Shown: positions 32,504-40,214 of the stretch, piece by piece
How the letters are laid out: each line of letters begins with the position of its first letter
Position numbering within the stretch: the first letter of the stretch is position 1
NCBI GenBank assembly: GCA_016707445.1
Contig: JADJHR010000001.1
Coordinates: 372,001 to 436,000 of the forward strand
DNA length: 64,000 bases
DNA from: Rubrivivax sp.
GTDB lineage: Bacteria > Pseudomonadota > Gammaproteobacteria > Burkholderiales > Burkholderiaceae_C
Direction of reading: 5' to 3'
The notes under the pieces: model-generated
What the model was told of the DNA's origin: nothing
The model's database searches: none
Seen by the model: only the letters and a program-made list of their open reading frames with translations
Made by a program: the position numbers and the translations under genes

Positions 32504-33296
32504 CGGGGGACCATTCGAGCAGGGTCTCGATCAGGCGGCGCAGCAGCGGCGTCACCGCCGCGGCGCGGTCATCATGCCAGCGGTACGGTGGGGTCTCGTC
32601 CATGTAGGCGCGCCAGCACATCTCGAGCTGCACCGCGTGCACACCGTCGGCCGGGCGGCCGTACTGGCGCGTGATGTGGCCGCCCTTGAAGCGGCCGTCG
32701 AGCACATGGCTGTAGGTCGACTGTGTTGCGAACACCGCGGCCACGCGCGCTGAAAGCGACGCCGCGCAGGCCGTGCCACTCACCGTGCCCAGGTTCATGT
32801 GCGGCAGCGTGCCGTCGAACAGCCACGGCAGCTCGCTCTTGATGCTGTGGCCGTCGAACAGCACGGCGTGACCATGCTGCGCCTGCAAGCGCGCCAGTTC
32901 AGCGGCCAGCGCGTCGTGATAGGGCTGCCAGTAGGTGGCCACGCGCCGGCGCACTTCGGTCTCGTCGGGCGCCTGGCCGTCGCGGTAGATCGGGTCGCCG
33001 GTGAAGAAGCGCGTGGGGCACAGCTCGGTGTTGTTGCTGCCGGCGTACATGGGCCGGTTGTCGCTGGGCCGGTTCAGGTCGACCACGAACCGGCTGTGTC
33101 GCGACACCAGCATCGACGCCCCCAGGTCGGCGGCAAAGCCGTACAGCCGATCGAGGAACCAGTCGGTGTCTTCGACCGCCAGGGCACGGTCGACCAAGCG
33201 GCCGCGCAGCGTCTCGGGGATCAGCGTGCCCACGTGCGGCAGGCTGATCAGCAAGGGCCGATGGCCTCGAATCAGCGTGTAGATGTCATCGTTCAT
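32496..33296 (-). CDS. hutG: N-formylglutamate deformylase (HutG)
   Basis: A 266-residue N-formylglutamate amidohydrolase starting at MNDDIYTLIRGHRPLLISLPHVGTLIP. Other family marks are DTDWFLDRLY, RFVVDLNRP, YAGSNNTELCPT, LFDGHSIKS and NLGTVSGTACA. It releases formate and L-glutamate, the last step of the pathway. The ATG overlaps the hutI stop as ATGA. A long upstream extension of the frame is antisense to nothing known but has no family similarity. Confidence 0.94.
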   Translation of the reverse strand: MNDDIYTLIRGHRPLLISLPHVGTLIPETLRGRLVDRALAVEDTDWFLDRLYGFAADLGASMLVSRHSRFVVDLNRPSDNRPMYAGSNNTELCPTRFFTGDPIYRDGQAPDETEVRRRVATYWQPYHDALAAELARLQAQHGHAVLFDGHSIKSELPWLFDGTLPHMNLGTVSGTACAASLSARVAAVFATQSTYSHVLDGRFKGGHITRQYGRPADGVHAVQLEMCWRAYMDETPPYRWHDDRAAAVTPLLRRLIETLLEWSPDA

Positions 33297-34498
33297 CGGA
33301 CGGTCTCGACACCGCCCGCGAAGACGCGGCGGCAGGGGTTGTGGCCGAAGCGGTAGGCCATCTCGCGCGGGTGTTCGGCATCCCAGACGACGAAGTCGGC
33401 GCGTGCGCCGCTGCGCAGCACGCCGCGGTCGGCCAGGCCCAGCGCGCGCGCGCCGTTCACGGTGACGCCGCGCCAGGCTTCTTCGGGCGTCAGGCGAAAC
33501 AGCGTGCATGCCATGTTGAGCATCAGCAGCAGCGAAAGCGTGGGTGACGACCCCGGGTTGTGGTCGGTCGCGATCGCGATCGGCACGCCGCCCTCGCGCA
33601 GCGCCTGCACCGGGGGCAGCCGCGTTTCGCGCAAAAAGTAATACGCGCCGGGCAGCAGCACGGCCACGCTGCCGGCCTGGCGCATGGCGGCGATGCCGTC
33701 GGCCGACAGGTGTTCGAGGTGGTCGCACGACAGCGCACCATAACGTGCTGCCAGTGCGGCACCGCCCTGGTCGCTGAGCTGCTCGGCGTGCAGCTTGACA
33801 GGCAGCCCCAGATGGTGCGCCGCGCGGAAGACTCGCTCGGTCTGCGCCGGGCTGAATGCGATGTGGTCACAGAAGACATCGACCGCGTCGACCAGGCCGG
33901 CGCCGACCTGGCCGGGCAGCCATTCGATCAGCGTGTCGACGTAATCGTCGGCACGGCCTTCGAACTCGGGCGGCACGGCATGGGCGGCCAGCGAGGTGGT
34001 GCGTACGTTCAGCGGCAGTTCGGCGCCCAGGCGGCGTGCCACCGCCAGGCAGCGCGCCTCGTGCGCTTCGGACAGGCCGTAGCCGGACTTGATCTCGATC
34101 GTGGTCACGCCCTCGGCCATCAGGCAGCGCGCGCGTGCCGCGGCGCTGGCGAACAGCGCTTGATCGCTGGCATGGCGCGTCGCGGCCAGCGTGCTGCGAA
34201 TGCCGCCGCCGGCCAGGGCGATCTGTTCGTAGCTGGCGCCGCGCAAACGCAGTTCGAACTCGGCGGCGCGGTCACCGCCGTAGACCAGGTGGGTGTGGCA
34301 GTCGACCAGACCCGGCGTGACCAGGGCACCCTGCAGGGATTGCTCGGCATCGACCTGCAAGCCCGGGTCGAGCTGCATTTCAGGGCCCACCCAGGCCAGG
34401 TGCTGGCCATCGACCAGCAGCGCGCCGTCGTCAATCCAGCCCCAGGGCAGGGTGTCGTCCATGGTGGCCAGACGGGCATGGCGGTACAGGGTACGCAT
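33293..34498 (-). CDS. hutI: Imidazolonepropionase (HutI)
   Basis: A 401-residue amidohydrolase that opens the imidazolone ring to give N-formimidoylglutamate. Metal ligands lie in DCHTHLVYGGDRAAEFELR; the family stretch GGGIRSTLAATR, EIKSGYGLSEAHE, HAEQLSDQGGAALAARYGALSCDHLEH and DHNPGSSPTLS all appear in order. The ATG sits inside the hutD stop (TGATG), so the two are translationally coupled. Confidence 0.95.
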   Translation of the reverse strand: MRTLYRHARLATMDDTLPWGWIDDGALLVDGQHLAWVGPEMQLDPGLQVDAEQSLQGALVTPGLVDCHTHLVYGGDRAAEFELRLRGASYEQIALAGGGIRSTLAATRHASDQALFASAAARARCLMAEGVTTIEIKSGYGLSEAHEARCLAVARRLGAELPLNVRTTSLAAHAVPPEFEGRADDYVDTLIEWLPGQVGAGLVDAVDVFCDHIAFSPAQTERVFRAAHHLGLPVKLHAEQLSDQGGAALAARYGALSCDHLEHLSADGIAAMRQAGSVAVLLPGAYYFLRETRLPPVQALREGGVPIAIATDHNPGSSPTLSLLLMLNMACTLFRLTPEEAWRGVTVNGARALGLADRGVLRSGARADFVVWDAEHPREMAYRFGHNPCRRVFAGGVETVR

Positions 34499-35055
34499 CA
34501 GGCCTCCAGCCACATCCACAGTGCGGGGCCACCGTCGTGCAGCCGCCAGGCGCTGCCATCGGCATCGTCGGACCAGGCCAGCGTGCCGGCGGCCAGAACC
34601 TGGCTGCGGTCGCCGACGTCGAGCCGCGCCGGCGCGACGGCGAACAGCGCGCGCCAGCGTGTGGGGCCATCGATGTCGCTGCCCGGCGTGGCCCGGTGCA
34701 TCACCGCGTGGCCGGCGTCGCGGTGCACCATCAGGTTCAGGTCGTCGGTCGGGCCGTCGAGCAGGTGGCACATCGGTGCGGCTTCGCCGTCGAAGCTCAG
34801 CGGGCTGTCGGCAGCGGTCACGGCACGCGCGCCACCGGGCAGGTCGAGCCGCACGCCCTGGCCGTGCAGCACGGCAAAGCAGCGCTGCACGCCGGGAAAG
34901 GGCGAAAACGGCCCGCTGCGGGCGATGCGCGCCACGCTGACGCGCAGCTGCCAGCCGTCGGGCTGGGGCCAGGTCAGCAGCTCACGCGTCAGGCCGCCGC
35001 CGTTGCGCCAGGGTTGCGCCGGGCAGTGTTGCAGGTCGACGACATGCACGGTCAT
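34498..35055 (-). CDS. hutD: HutD-family protein
   Basis: A 185-residue bicupin-type protein. The PWRNGGGLTRELL N-terminus, RVSVARIARSGPFSPFPGVQR and FDGEAAPMCHLLDGPTDDLNLMV match HutD as I recall it. HutD is a conserved non-enzymatic component of hut loci, proposed to act as a governor that senses formylglutamate or histidine load; the mechanism is unsettled. It overlaps hutC (ATGA) and hutI (TGATG). Confidence 0.92.
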   Translation of the reverse strand: MTVHVVDLQHCPAQPWRNGGGLTRELLTWPQPDGWQLRVSVARIARSGPFSPFPGVQRCFAVLHGQGVRLDLPGGARAVTAADSPLSFDGEAAPMCHLLDGPTDDLNLMVHRDAGHAVMHRATPGSDIDGPTRWRALFAVAPARLDVGDRSQVLAAGTLAWSDDADGSAWRLHDGGPALWMWLEA

Positions 35056-35771
35056 GGCTGGAACTCACCTTGCAGCAGATAGCGCTTGCCCGGATGCACC
35101 AGGCGCGCGATGGTGATGGTGGCGTCGCGCGAGAAGGTGCGCCGCGTGACCACCAGACAGGGTTCGTCGGCTGCGATGCGCAGGTGCAGCGCTTCTTGTC
35201 CGGTGGGCAGGGCCGATTCGATCGAATACTGCGCGCGCCACAGAGCCGTGGTCTCGAACAGCACCTGGGTGGGTGTGGTCTGCGTGAAGTCGGCCTGCAG
35301 GAAGTTCGGGCTGCATGCCGGATTGACGTAGCGGTCTTCGAACTGCAGCGGCACGCCGTTCTCGAAATGCACGATGGCGGTGTGGAAGATGCGCGCCCCG
35401 CGGGCCAGGCCCAGTGCGTCGGCCTCGGTCTGGCTGGCCGGCTTGCTGCGTTGCCAGATCACGTTGGCGTGATGGCGATGGCCGCGCGACTCGATCTCTT
35501 CGTGCAGGTCGCGCAGCGTCAGCGTGGCGCTGACGCGGTGCAGCCTGGCGGCAAAGGTGCCCGAGCCCTTGCTGCGCTCGATCAGGCCGTCTGCCTGCAG
35601 CTCTTTCAGCGCGCGGATCACCGTCATGCGGCTCAGGCCGAACTGCGCCACCAGCTCGGCCTCGGACGGCATGCGCTCACCCGGCGCCCAGGTGCCGGCG
35701 GCCAGGCCGTCCTTCAGATGCTGCTTGACGCGGGTGTAACGCGCCGGTTCTTCGACGCTGGGGGAAACCAT
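35052..35771 (-). CDS. hutC: Histidine-utilisation repressor HutC (GntR/UTRA family)
   Basis: A 239-residue repressor. The GntR winged helix spans about residues 12-75 (MPSEAELVAQFGLSRMTVIR, then ALKELQADGLIERSKGSGTF); the UTRA ligand domain follows, where urocanate is the known inducer in the family. The next Met lies inside the DNA-binding domain, so ATG 35771 is the start. The predicted -10 of its promoter is at 35779-35784, which would place the transcript start at or next to the ATG: a leaderless message. It is divergent from hutU and overlaps hutD by ATGA. Confidence 0.94.
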   Translation of the reverse strand: MVSPSVEEPARYTRVKQHLKDGLAAGTWAPGERMPSEAELVAQFGLSRMTVIRALKELQADGLIERSKGSGTFAARLHRVSATLTLRDLHEEIESRGHRHHANVIWQRSKPASQTEADALGLARGARIFHTAIVHFENGVPLQFEDRYVNPACSPNFLQADFTQTTPTQVLFETTALWRAQYSIESALPTGQEALHLRIAADEPCLVVTRRTFSRDATITIARLVHPGKRYLLQGEFQP

Positions 35772-35778
35772 GCGGCAG

Positions 35779-35814
35779 ATCCTACTTGCATCAACTTGTC
35801 TAGACAAGTAGGAT
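35779..35814. promoter_or_regulatory. Divergent hut promoters and HutC operator
   Basis: Outer arms ATCCTACTTG (35779-35788) and CAAGTAGGAT (35805-35814) form a 10-bp inverted repeat. Inside lies the perfect 16-bp palindrome ACTTGTCTAGACAAGT (35794-35809), close to known HutC sites. Rightward promoter: TTGCAT (35786-35791), 17 bp, TAGGAT (35809-35814). Leftward promoter on the minus strand: TTGTCT (35807-35802), 17 bp, TAGGAT (35784-35779). A bound HutC dimer would cover the spacers of both. The promoter assignment is inferred. Confidence 0.75.
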
Positions 35815-35855
35815 TCGCAGCCATCGAAGCCAGCCTTGCAGCCCGGGAGCAGCCC

Positions 35856-37547
35856 ATGACCGACCTGTCCACCCTTCATTCCGTGGCGCAGCCGCACCCG
35901 GTGCGATCGCCGCGCGGCACCCAGATCAGCTGCGCCAACTGGCTGATCGAGGCGGCCTACCGCATGATCCAGAACAACCTCGACCCCGAGGTGGCCGAGA
36001 ACCCCGACGCGCTGGTGGTCTACGGCGGCATCGGCAAGGCCGCGCGCAATTGGGACTGCTTCGAGGCGATCCTGCTGGCGCTGAAGAAGCTGAAGGAAGA
36101 CGAGACGCTGCTGGTGCAGAGCGGCAAGCCGGTCGGCGTGTTCCGCACCCACACCGACGCGCCGCGCGTGCTGATCGCCAATTCCAACCTGGTGCCCAAG
36201 TGGGCCACCTGGGAGCACTTCGACGAGCTCGACCGCAAGGGCCTGATGATGTATGGGCAGATGACCGCCGGCAGCTGGATCTACATCGGCAGCCAGGGCA
36301 TCGTTCAGGGCACCTACGAGACCTTTGTCGAAGCCGGCGTGCAGCACTACGGCGGCGACCTGTCCGGCCGCTGGATCCTGACGGCGGGGCTGGGTGGCAT
36401 GGGGGGTGCGCAGCCGCTGGCCGCCACCTTTGCCGGTGCCTGCAGCCTGAACATCGAGTGCCAGCAAAGCCGCATCGACTTCCGGCTGCGCAGCCGCTAC
36501 CTGGACGAGCAGGCGGCCGACCTCGACGACGCGCTGGCGCGCATCAAGCGCTACACCACCGAGAAGAAGGCGATCTCGATCGGCCTGCTGGGCAACGCCG
36601 CCGAGATCCTGCCCGAACTGGTCAGGCGCGGCGTCAGGCCCGACCTGGTGACCGACCAGACCAGCGCGCACGACCTCGTCAACGGCTACCTGCCTGCCGG
36701 CTGGAGCGTCGAACGCTGGCGCATGGCGCAGGCCGATTCGTCCTTGCATGCCGGGCTGCGCGAAGCCGCGGCGCAGGGCTGTGCGCAGCATGTGCAGGCC
36801 ATGCTGGCCTTCAAGGCCATGGGCATTCCCACCGTCGACTACGGCAACAACATCCGACAGGTGGCCTTCGACGCCGGGGTGAAGAACGCCTTCGACTTTC
36901 CCGGTTTCGTGCCGGCCTATGTGCGGCCCTTGTTCTGCCGCGGTCGTGGTCCCTTCCGCTGGGTGGCGTTGAGCGGTGACCCCGAGGACATTCGCAAGAC
37001 CGACGCCAAGATGAAGGAACTCTTTCCGCACGACCAGCACCTGCACCGCTGGCTCGACATGGCCGGCGAGCGCATCGCCTTCCAGGGCCTGCCGGCGCGC
37101 ATCTGCTGGATCGGGCTGGGCGAACGTCACCGCGCGGGCCTGGCCTTCAATGAGATGGTGAAAAGCGGCGAGCTGAAGGCGCCCATCGTGATCGGCCGCG
37201 ACCACCTCGACAGCGGGTCGGTGGCCAGCCCGAACCGCGAGACCGAAAGCATGAAGGACGGCAGCGACGCGGTCAGCGACTGGCCGCTGCTGAATGCGCT
37301 GCTCAACACCGCCGGCGGCGCCACCTGGGTCAGCCTGCACCACGGCGGCGGCGTCGGCATGGGCTACAGCCAGCACAGCGGCGTGGTCATCGTCTGCGAC
37401 GGTACGGATGAGGCCGCCAGACGCATCGAACGTGTTTTGTGGAACGACCCGGCCAGCGGCGTGATGCGGCACGCGGATGCGGGTTACGACAGCGCCGTGG
37501 CCTGCGCGCACGAGCAGAGCCTGAACCTGCCGATGGTGGCACGCTGA
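35856..37547 (+). CDS. hutU: Urocanate hydratase (HutU)
   Basis: A 563-residue NAD-dependent hydratase, the normal length. The NAD-binding and active-site stretches are SCANWLIEAAYRMIQNNLDPEVAE, VVYGGIGKAARNW, SGKPVGVFRTH, IYIGSQGIVQGTYETF, the ILTAGLGGMGGAQPLAATFAG loop, DQTSAHD, YGNNIRQVAFD and LHHGGGVGMGYSQH. It turns urocanate into imidazolone propionate. A GGGAGC ribosome site lies before the ATG. The stop overlaps hutH as TGATG. Confidence 0.96.
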   Translation: MTDLSTLHSVAQPHPVRSPRGTQISCANWLIEAAYRMIQNNLDPEVAENPDALVVYGGIGKAARNWDCFEAILLALKKLKEDETLLVQSGKPVGVFRTHTDAPRVLIANSNLVPKWATWEHFDELDRKGLMMYGQMTAGSWIYIGSQGIVQGTYETFVEAGVQHYGGDLSGRWILTAGLGGMGGAQPLAATFAGACSLNIECQQSRIDFRLRSRYLDEQAADLDDALARIKRYTTEKKAISIGLLGNAAEILPELVRRGVRPDLVTDQTSAHDLVNGYLPAGWSVERWRMAQADSSLHAGLREAAAQGCAQHVQAMLAFKAMGIPTVDYGNNIRQVAFDAGVKNAFDFPGFVPAYVRPLFCRGRGPFRWVALSGDPEDIRKTDAKMKELFPHDQHLHRWLDMAGERIAFQGLPARICWIGLGERHRAGLAFNEMVKSGELKAPIVIGRDHLDSGSVASPNRETESMKDGSDAVSDWPLLNALLNTAGGATWVSLHHGGGVGMGYSQHSGVVIVCDGTDEAARRIERVLWNDPASGVMRHADAGYDSAVACAHEQSLNLPMVAR

Positions 37548-39162
37548 TGCTGCTGCGCCCGGGAAGGCTCAGCCTGGATGAGTTGCAGGCCATCCACGCC
37601 AGTGGCCACACGCTGATGCCTGCCCCCAGGGCCGGGCTCGCCCGGCCCGCCCCCCAAGGGAGTTCGAACGAAGTGGCGCAGCCACTTTCGCTCGAGATCG
37701 ACCCGCAGGCGCTGCCGGCGATCCGGGCCAGCGCCGCGGTGGTGCGGCGCGCGGCAGAGGGCAGTGAACCGGTCTACGGCGTCAACACCGGTTTCGGCAA
37801 GCTGGCCAGCACGCGCATCAGTGCCGACGACCTGGCCACGCTGCAGTGGAACCTGATTCGCAGCCACAGCGTGGGCGTGGGTGAACCGCTGGCACCGGCC
37901 GTCGTGCGGCTGATGCTGGCCCTGAAGGCGGCCAGCCTGGCGCGCGGGCATTCCGGCGTGCGGCCGGTGGTCATCGACACCCTGCTGGCGGTGCACAACG
38001 CCGGCCTGTTGCCTTGCGTGCCCAGCCAGGGTTCGGTGGGCGCGTCGGGTGACCTGGCGCCGCTGGCGCACATGACGCTGGCGCTGATGGGTGAGGGCGA
38101 GTTCTTCGACGGCAACCAGCGAACCCCGGCCGCCGAGGCGTTGCGCGCCAAGGGCATTGCGCCGCTGGCGCTGCAGGCCAAGGAAGGGCTGGCGCTGATC
38201 AACGGCACGCAGACCAGCACCGCGCTGGCGCTGCACGCGCTGTTCAGCTTCGAGCCGGTGCTCGAGTCGGCACTGGTGGTCGGCGCGCTGACGGTCGATG
38301 CGGCGCGCGGCAGCGACGGCCCGTTCGACCCGCGCATCCACGCGCTGCGCGGCCAGCCCGGGCAGATCGACGTCGCCGTGTACTACCGCGAACTGCTCAA
38401 GGGCAGCGCCATCCGGCCAGCCACCTGGAAGGCGACGACCGCGTGCAAGACCCCTATTGCTTGCGCTGCCAGCCGCAGGTGGTGGGCGCCTGCCTCGACC
38501 AGCTGCGCCATGCGGCGTTGGTGCTGCTGCGCGAAGCCAATGCCGTCACCGACAACCCGCTCGTCTTTGCTGACGACGGCGCGATGATCAGTGGCGGCAA
38601 CTTCCACGCCGAACCGGTGGCGCTGGCCTGCGACGCGATGGCGAACGCCATCGCCGAGGTGGGTGCGATCGCCGAGCGCCGCATCGCGATGCTCATCGAT
38701 TCCAACGTGTCACGCCTGCCGCCGTTCCTGACGCCGAATGCCGGCTTGAACAGCGGCTTCATGATCCTGCACGTCACTGCCGCCTCACTGGCCAGCGAGA
38801 ACAAGACTTACGCCCACCCGGCCAGCGTCGACAGCCTGCCCACCAGCGCCAACCAGGAAGATCACGTCAGCATGGCCACCTTTGCCGCGCGCCGGCTGCA
38901 GCCGATGATCACCAATGTGACACGCATCCTGGCCATCGAATGGCTGGCCGCGGCGCAAGGCATCGAGTTCCTGCGCCCGCTGCAGAGTTCGCCGGCGCTG
39001 GAATCGGCGCATGCGATGTTGCGTGCCTTCAGCCCGGCGATGATGACCGACCGCAGCCTGGCCAGCGACATCGAAGCGGCGGCTTCGCAGATCGGAGGCG
39101 GTCAGCTCGGCGCCATCTTCCGTGGCCGGCCCGACATGCCGACGCTCTGGGTGCCCGCCTGA
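37547..39162 (+). pseudogene. hutH: Histidine ammonia-lyase (HutH), frameshifted
   Basis: The first enzyme of the pathway (histidine to urocanate and ammonia). The frame from ATG 37547 carries YGVNTGFGKLA and the MIO-forming ASG in SVGASGDLAPLAHM, then leaves the family at GSAIR near 38416. The neighbouring frame resumes at once with ASHLEGDDRVQDPYCLRCQPQV and continues to TLWVPA at 39162. Adding one G to the GG at 38415-38416 restores a 538-residue protein. As written the product lacks its C-terminal third. It may be a sequencing error or a real mutation. The N-terminus also holds an unusual in-frame insert (about 37616-37684). Confidence 0.92.
37616..37684. repeat. In-frame REP-like insert in hutH N-terminus
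   Basis: About 23 codons that HutH homologues do not have, between HTL and LSLEIDP. It contains two hairpins: GCCGGGC-TC-GCCCGGC (37631-37646) and AAGTGGC-GCA-GCCACTT (37671-37687). The composition and hairpins look like a dispersed palindromic element rather than coding sequence. No second copy was found in this window. Confidence 0.5.
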
Positions 39163-39188
39163 TCGCGTTGCGTTCCGCCCTTCGGTGC

Positions 39189-39208
39189 GGCCGGCGGGCC
39201 CGCCGGCC
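39189..39208. terminator. Intercistronic 20-bp palindrome after hutH
   Basis: A perfect palindrome with half-sites GGCCGGCGGG and CCCGCCGGCC, between hutH and the binding-protein gene. RNA would fold into an 8-bp GC stem with a 4-nt loop. No U-tract follows, so it is more likely an attenuator or mRNA-stabilising hairpin than a full terminator. Confidence 0.45.
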
Positions 39209-39270
39209 CGGCATACTTCGCGCCTGATCCGATTTCCCCACCCACCACCGCTCAACAAAGGACGAGTTCC

Positions 39271-40214
39271 ATGAAAACACGCGTAGCCGCGCTGGCCCTG
39301 ACGGCCGCCATGAGCCTGGCGCAGGCCCAGGACACCAAGGTCGTGATCGGCATCTCGGGCTGGACCGGCTTTGCCCCGCTGACGCTGGCCAAGGAGGCCG
39401 GCCTGTTCAAGAAGCACGGCCTGGACGTCAGCATCAAGAAGATCCCGCAGAAAGACCGCCACCTGGCCATCGCGTCGGGCGACATCCAGTGTGCGGCCAC
39501 CACGGTGGAGACCTGGGTGGTGTGGAACGCCAACGGCGTGGCCACGACGCAGATCTTCCAGCTCGACAAGAGCTACGGCGCCGACGGCATGGTGGTCAAA
39601 CCGAACATCAGCAAGATTTCCGACCTGAAGGGCAAGACCGTGGCTGCCAGTGCGCCCGGCACCTCACCCTATTTCGCGCTGGCCTGGATGCTGAAGAAGA
39701 ACGGCCTGTCGGTGAAGGACGTGAAGGTGGTCAATCTCGAGCCGCAGGCGGCCGCCAACGCGATGATCTCGGGCACCACCGGCGTCGACGCCGCGATGAC
39801 CTACGAGCCCTACCTGGGCGCCGTTCGCGCCAAGCCCGAGGCCGGCAAGATCATCGCCACCACGCTGGACTACCCGATGGTGATGGACACCGTGGGCTGC
39901 ACGCCCAAGTTCCTGGCCGACAACCCCAAGGCCGCCAAGGCCTGGCCGACGGCTATTTCGACGCCGTGGCGATGATCAAGGCCGACCCCAAGAAAAGCTT
40001 CGAGATCATGGGCGCCGACGTCAAGCAGACCGCTGAGCAGTTCGAGAAGAGCCAGGCCTACCTGCGCTGGCAGGACCGCGCCGCCAACCAGAAGTACTTC
40101 AGCGGCGAGCACGCCGCGTTCAGCAAGGAAGCCGCCGATCTGCTGCTGGAAGCCGGCATCATCAAGGCCATCCCCGACCTGACCAAGCTGGCCGATACAC
40201 GATTCATCAAGTGA
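39271..40214 (+). pseudogene. ABC transporter substrate-binding protein (NMT1/TauA/SsuA type), frameshifted
   Basis: A periplasmic binding protein with a signal peptide (VAALALTAAMSLAQAQ) and an AAAGGACGAG leader. The NitT/TauT family core is clear: VVIGISGWTGFAPLTLAKEAGLFKKHGLDV, LAIASGDIQCAATTVETWVVW, SAPGTSPYFALAWMLKKNGL. The frame breaks at KAAKA near 39942; the next frame continues ADGYFDAVAMIKADPKKSFEIMG to RFIK. Restoring one C to the CC at 39941-39942 gives AAKALADGYF and a 314-residue protein. Its place in the hut locus suggests import of histidine, urocanate or a related compound. The stop overlaps the permease start (ATGA-like GTGA). Confidence 0.88.

Noticed and set aside
39936..39950. 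Programmed frameshift in the binding-protein gene
   Set aside because: No slippery heptamer, stem or internal ribosome site; one-base loss in a C run explains it better.
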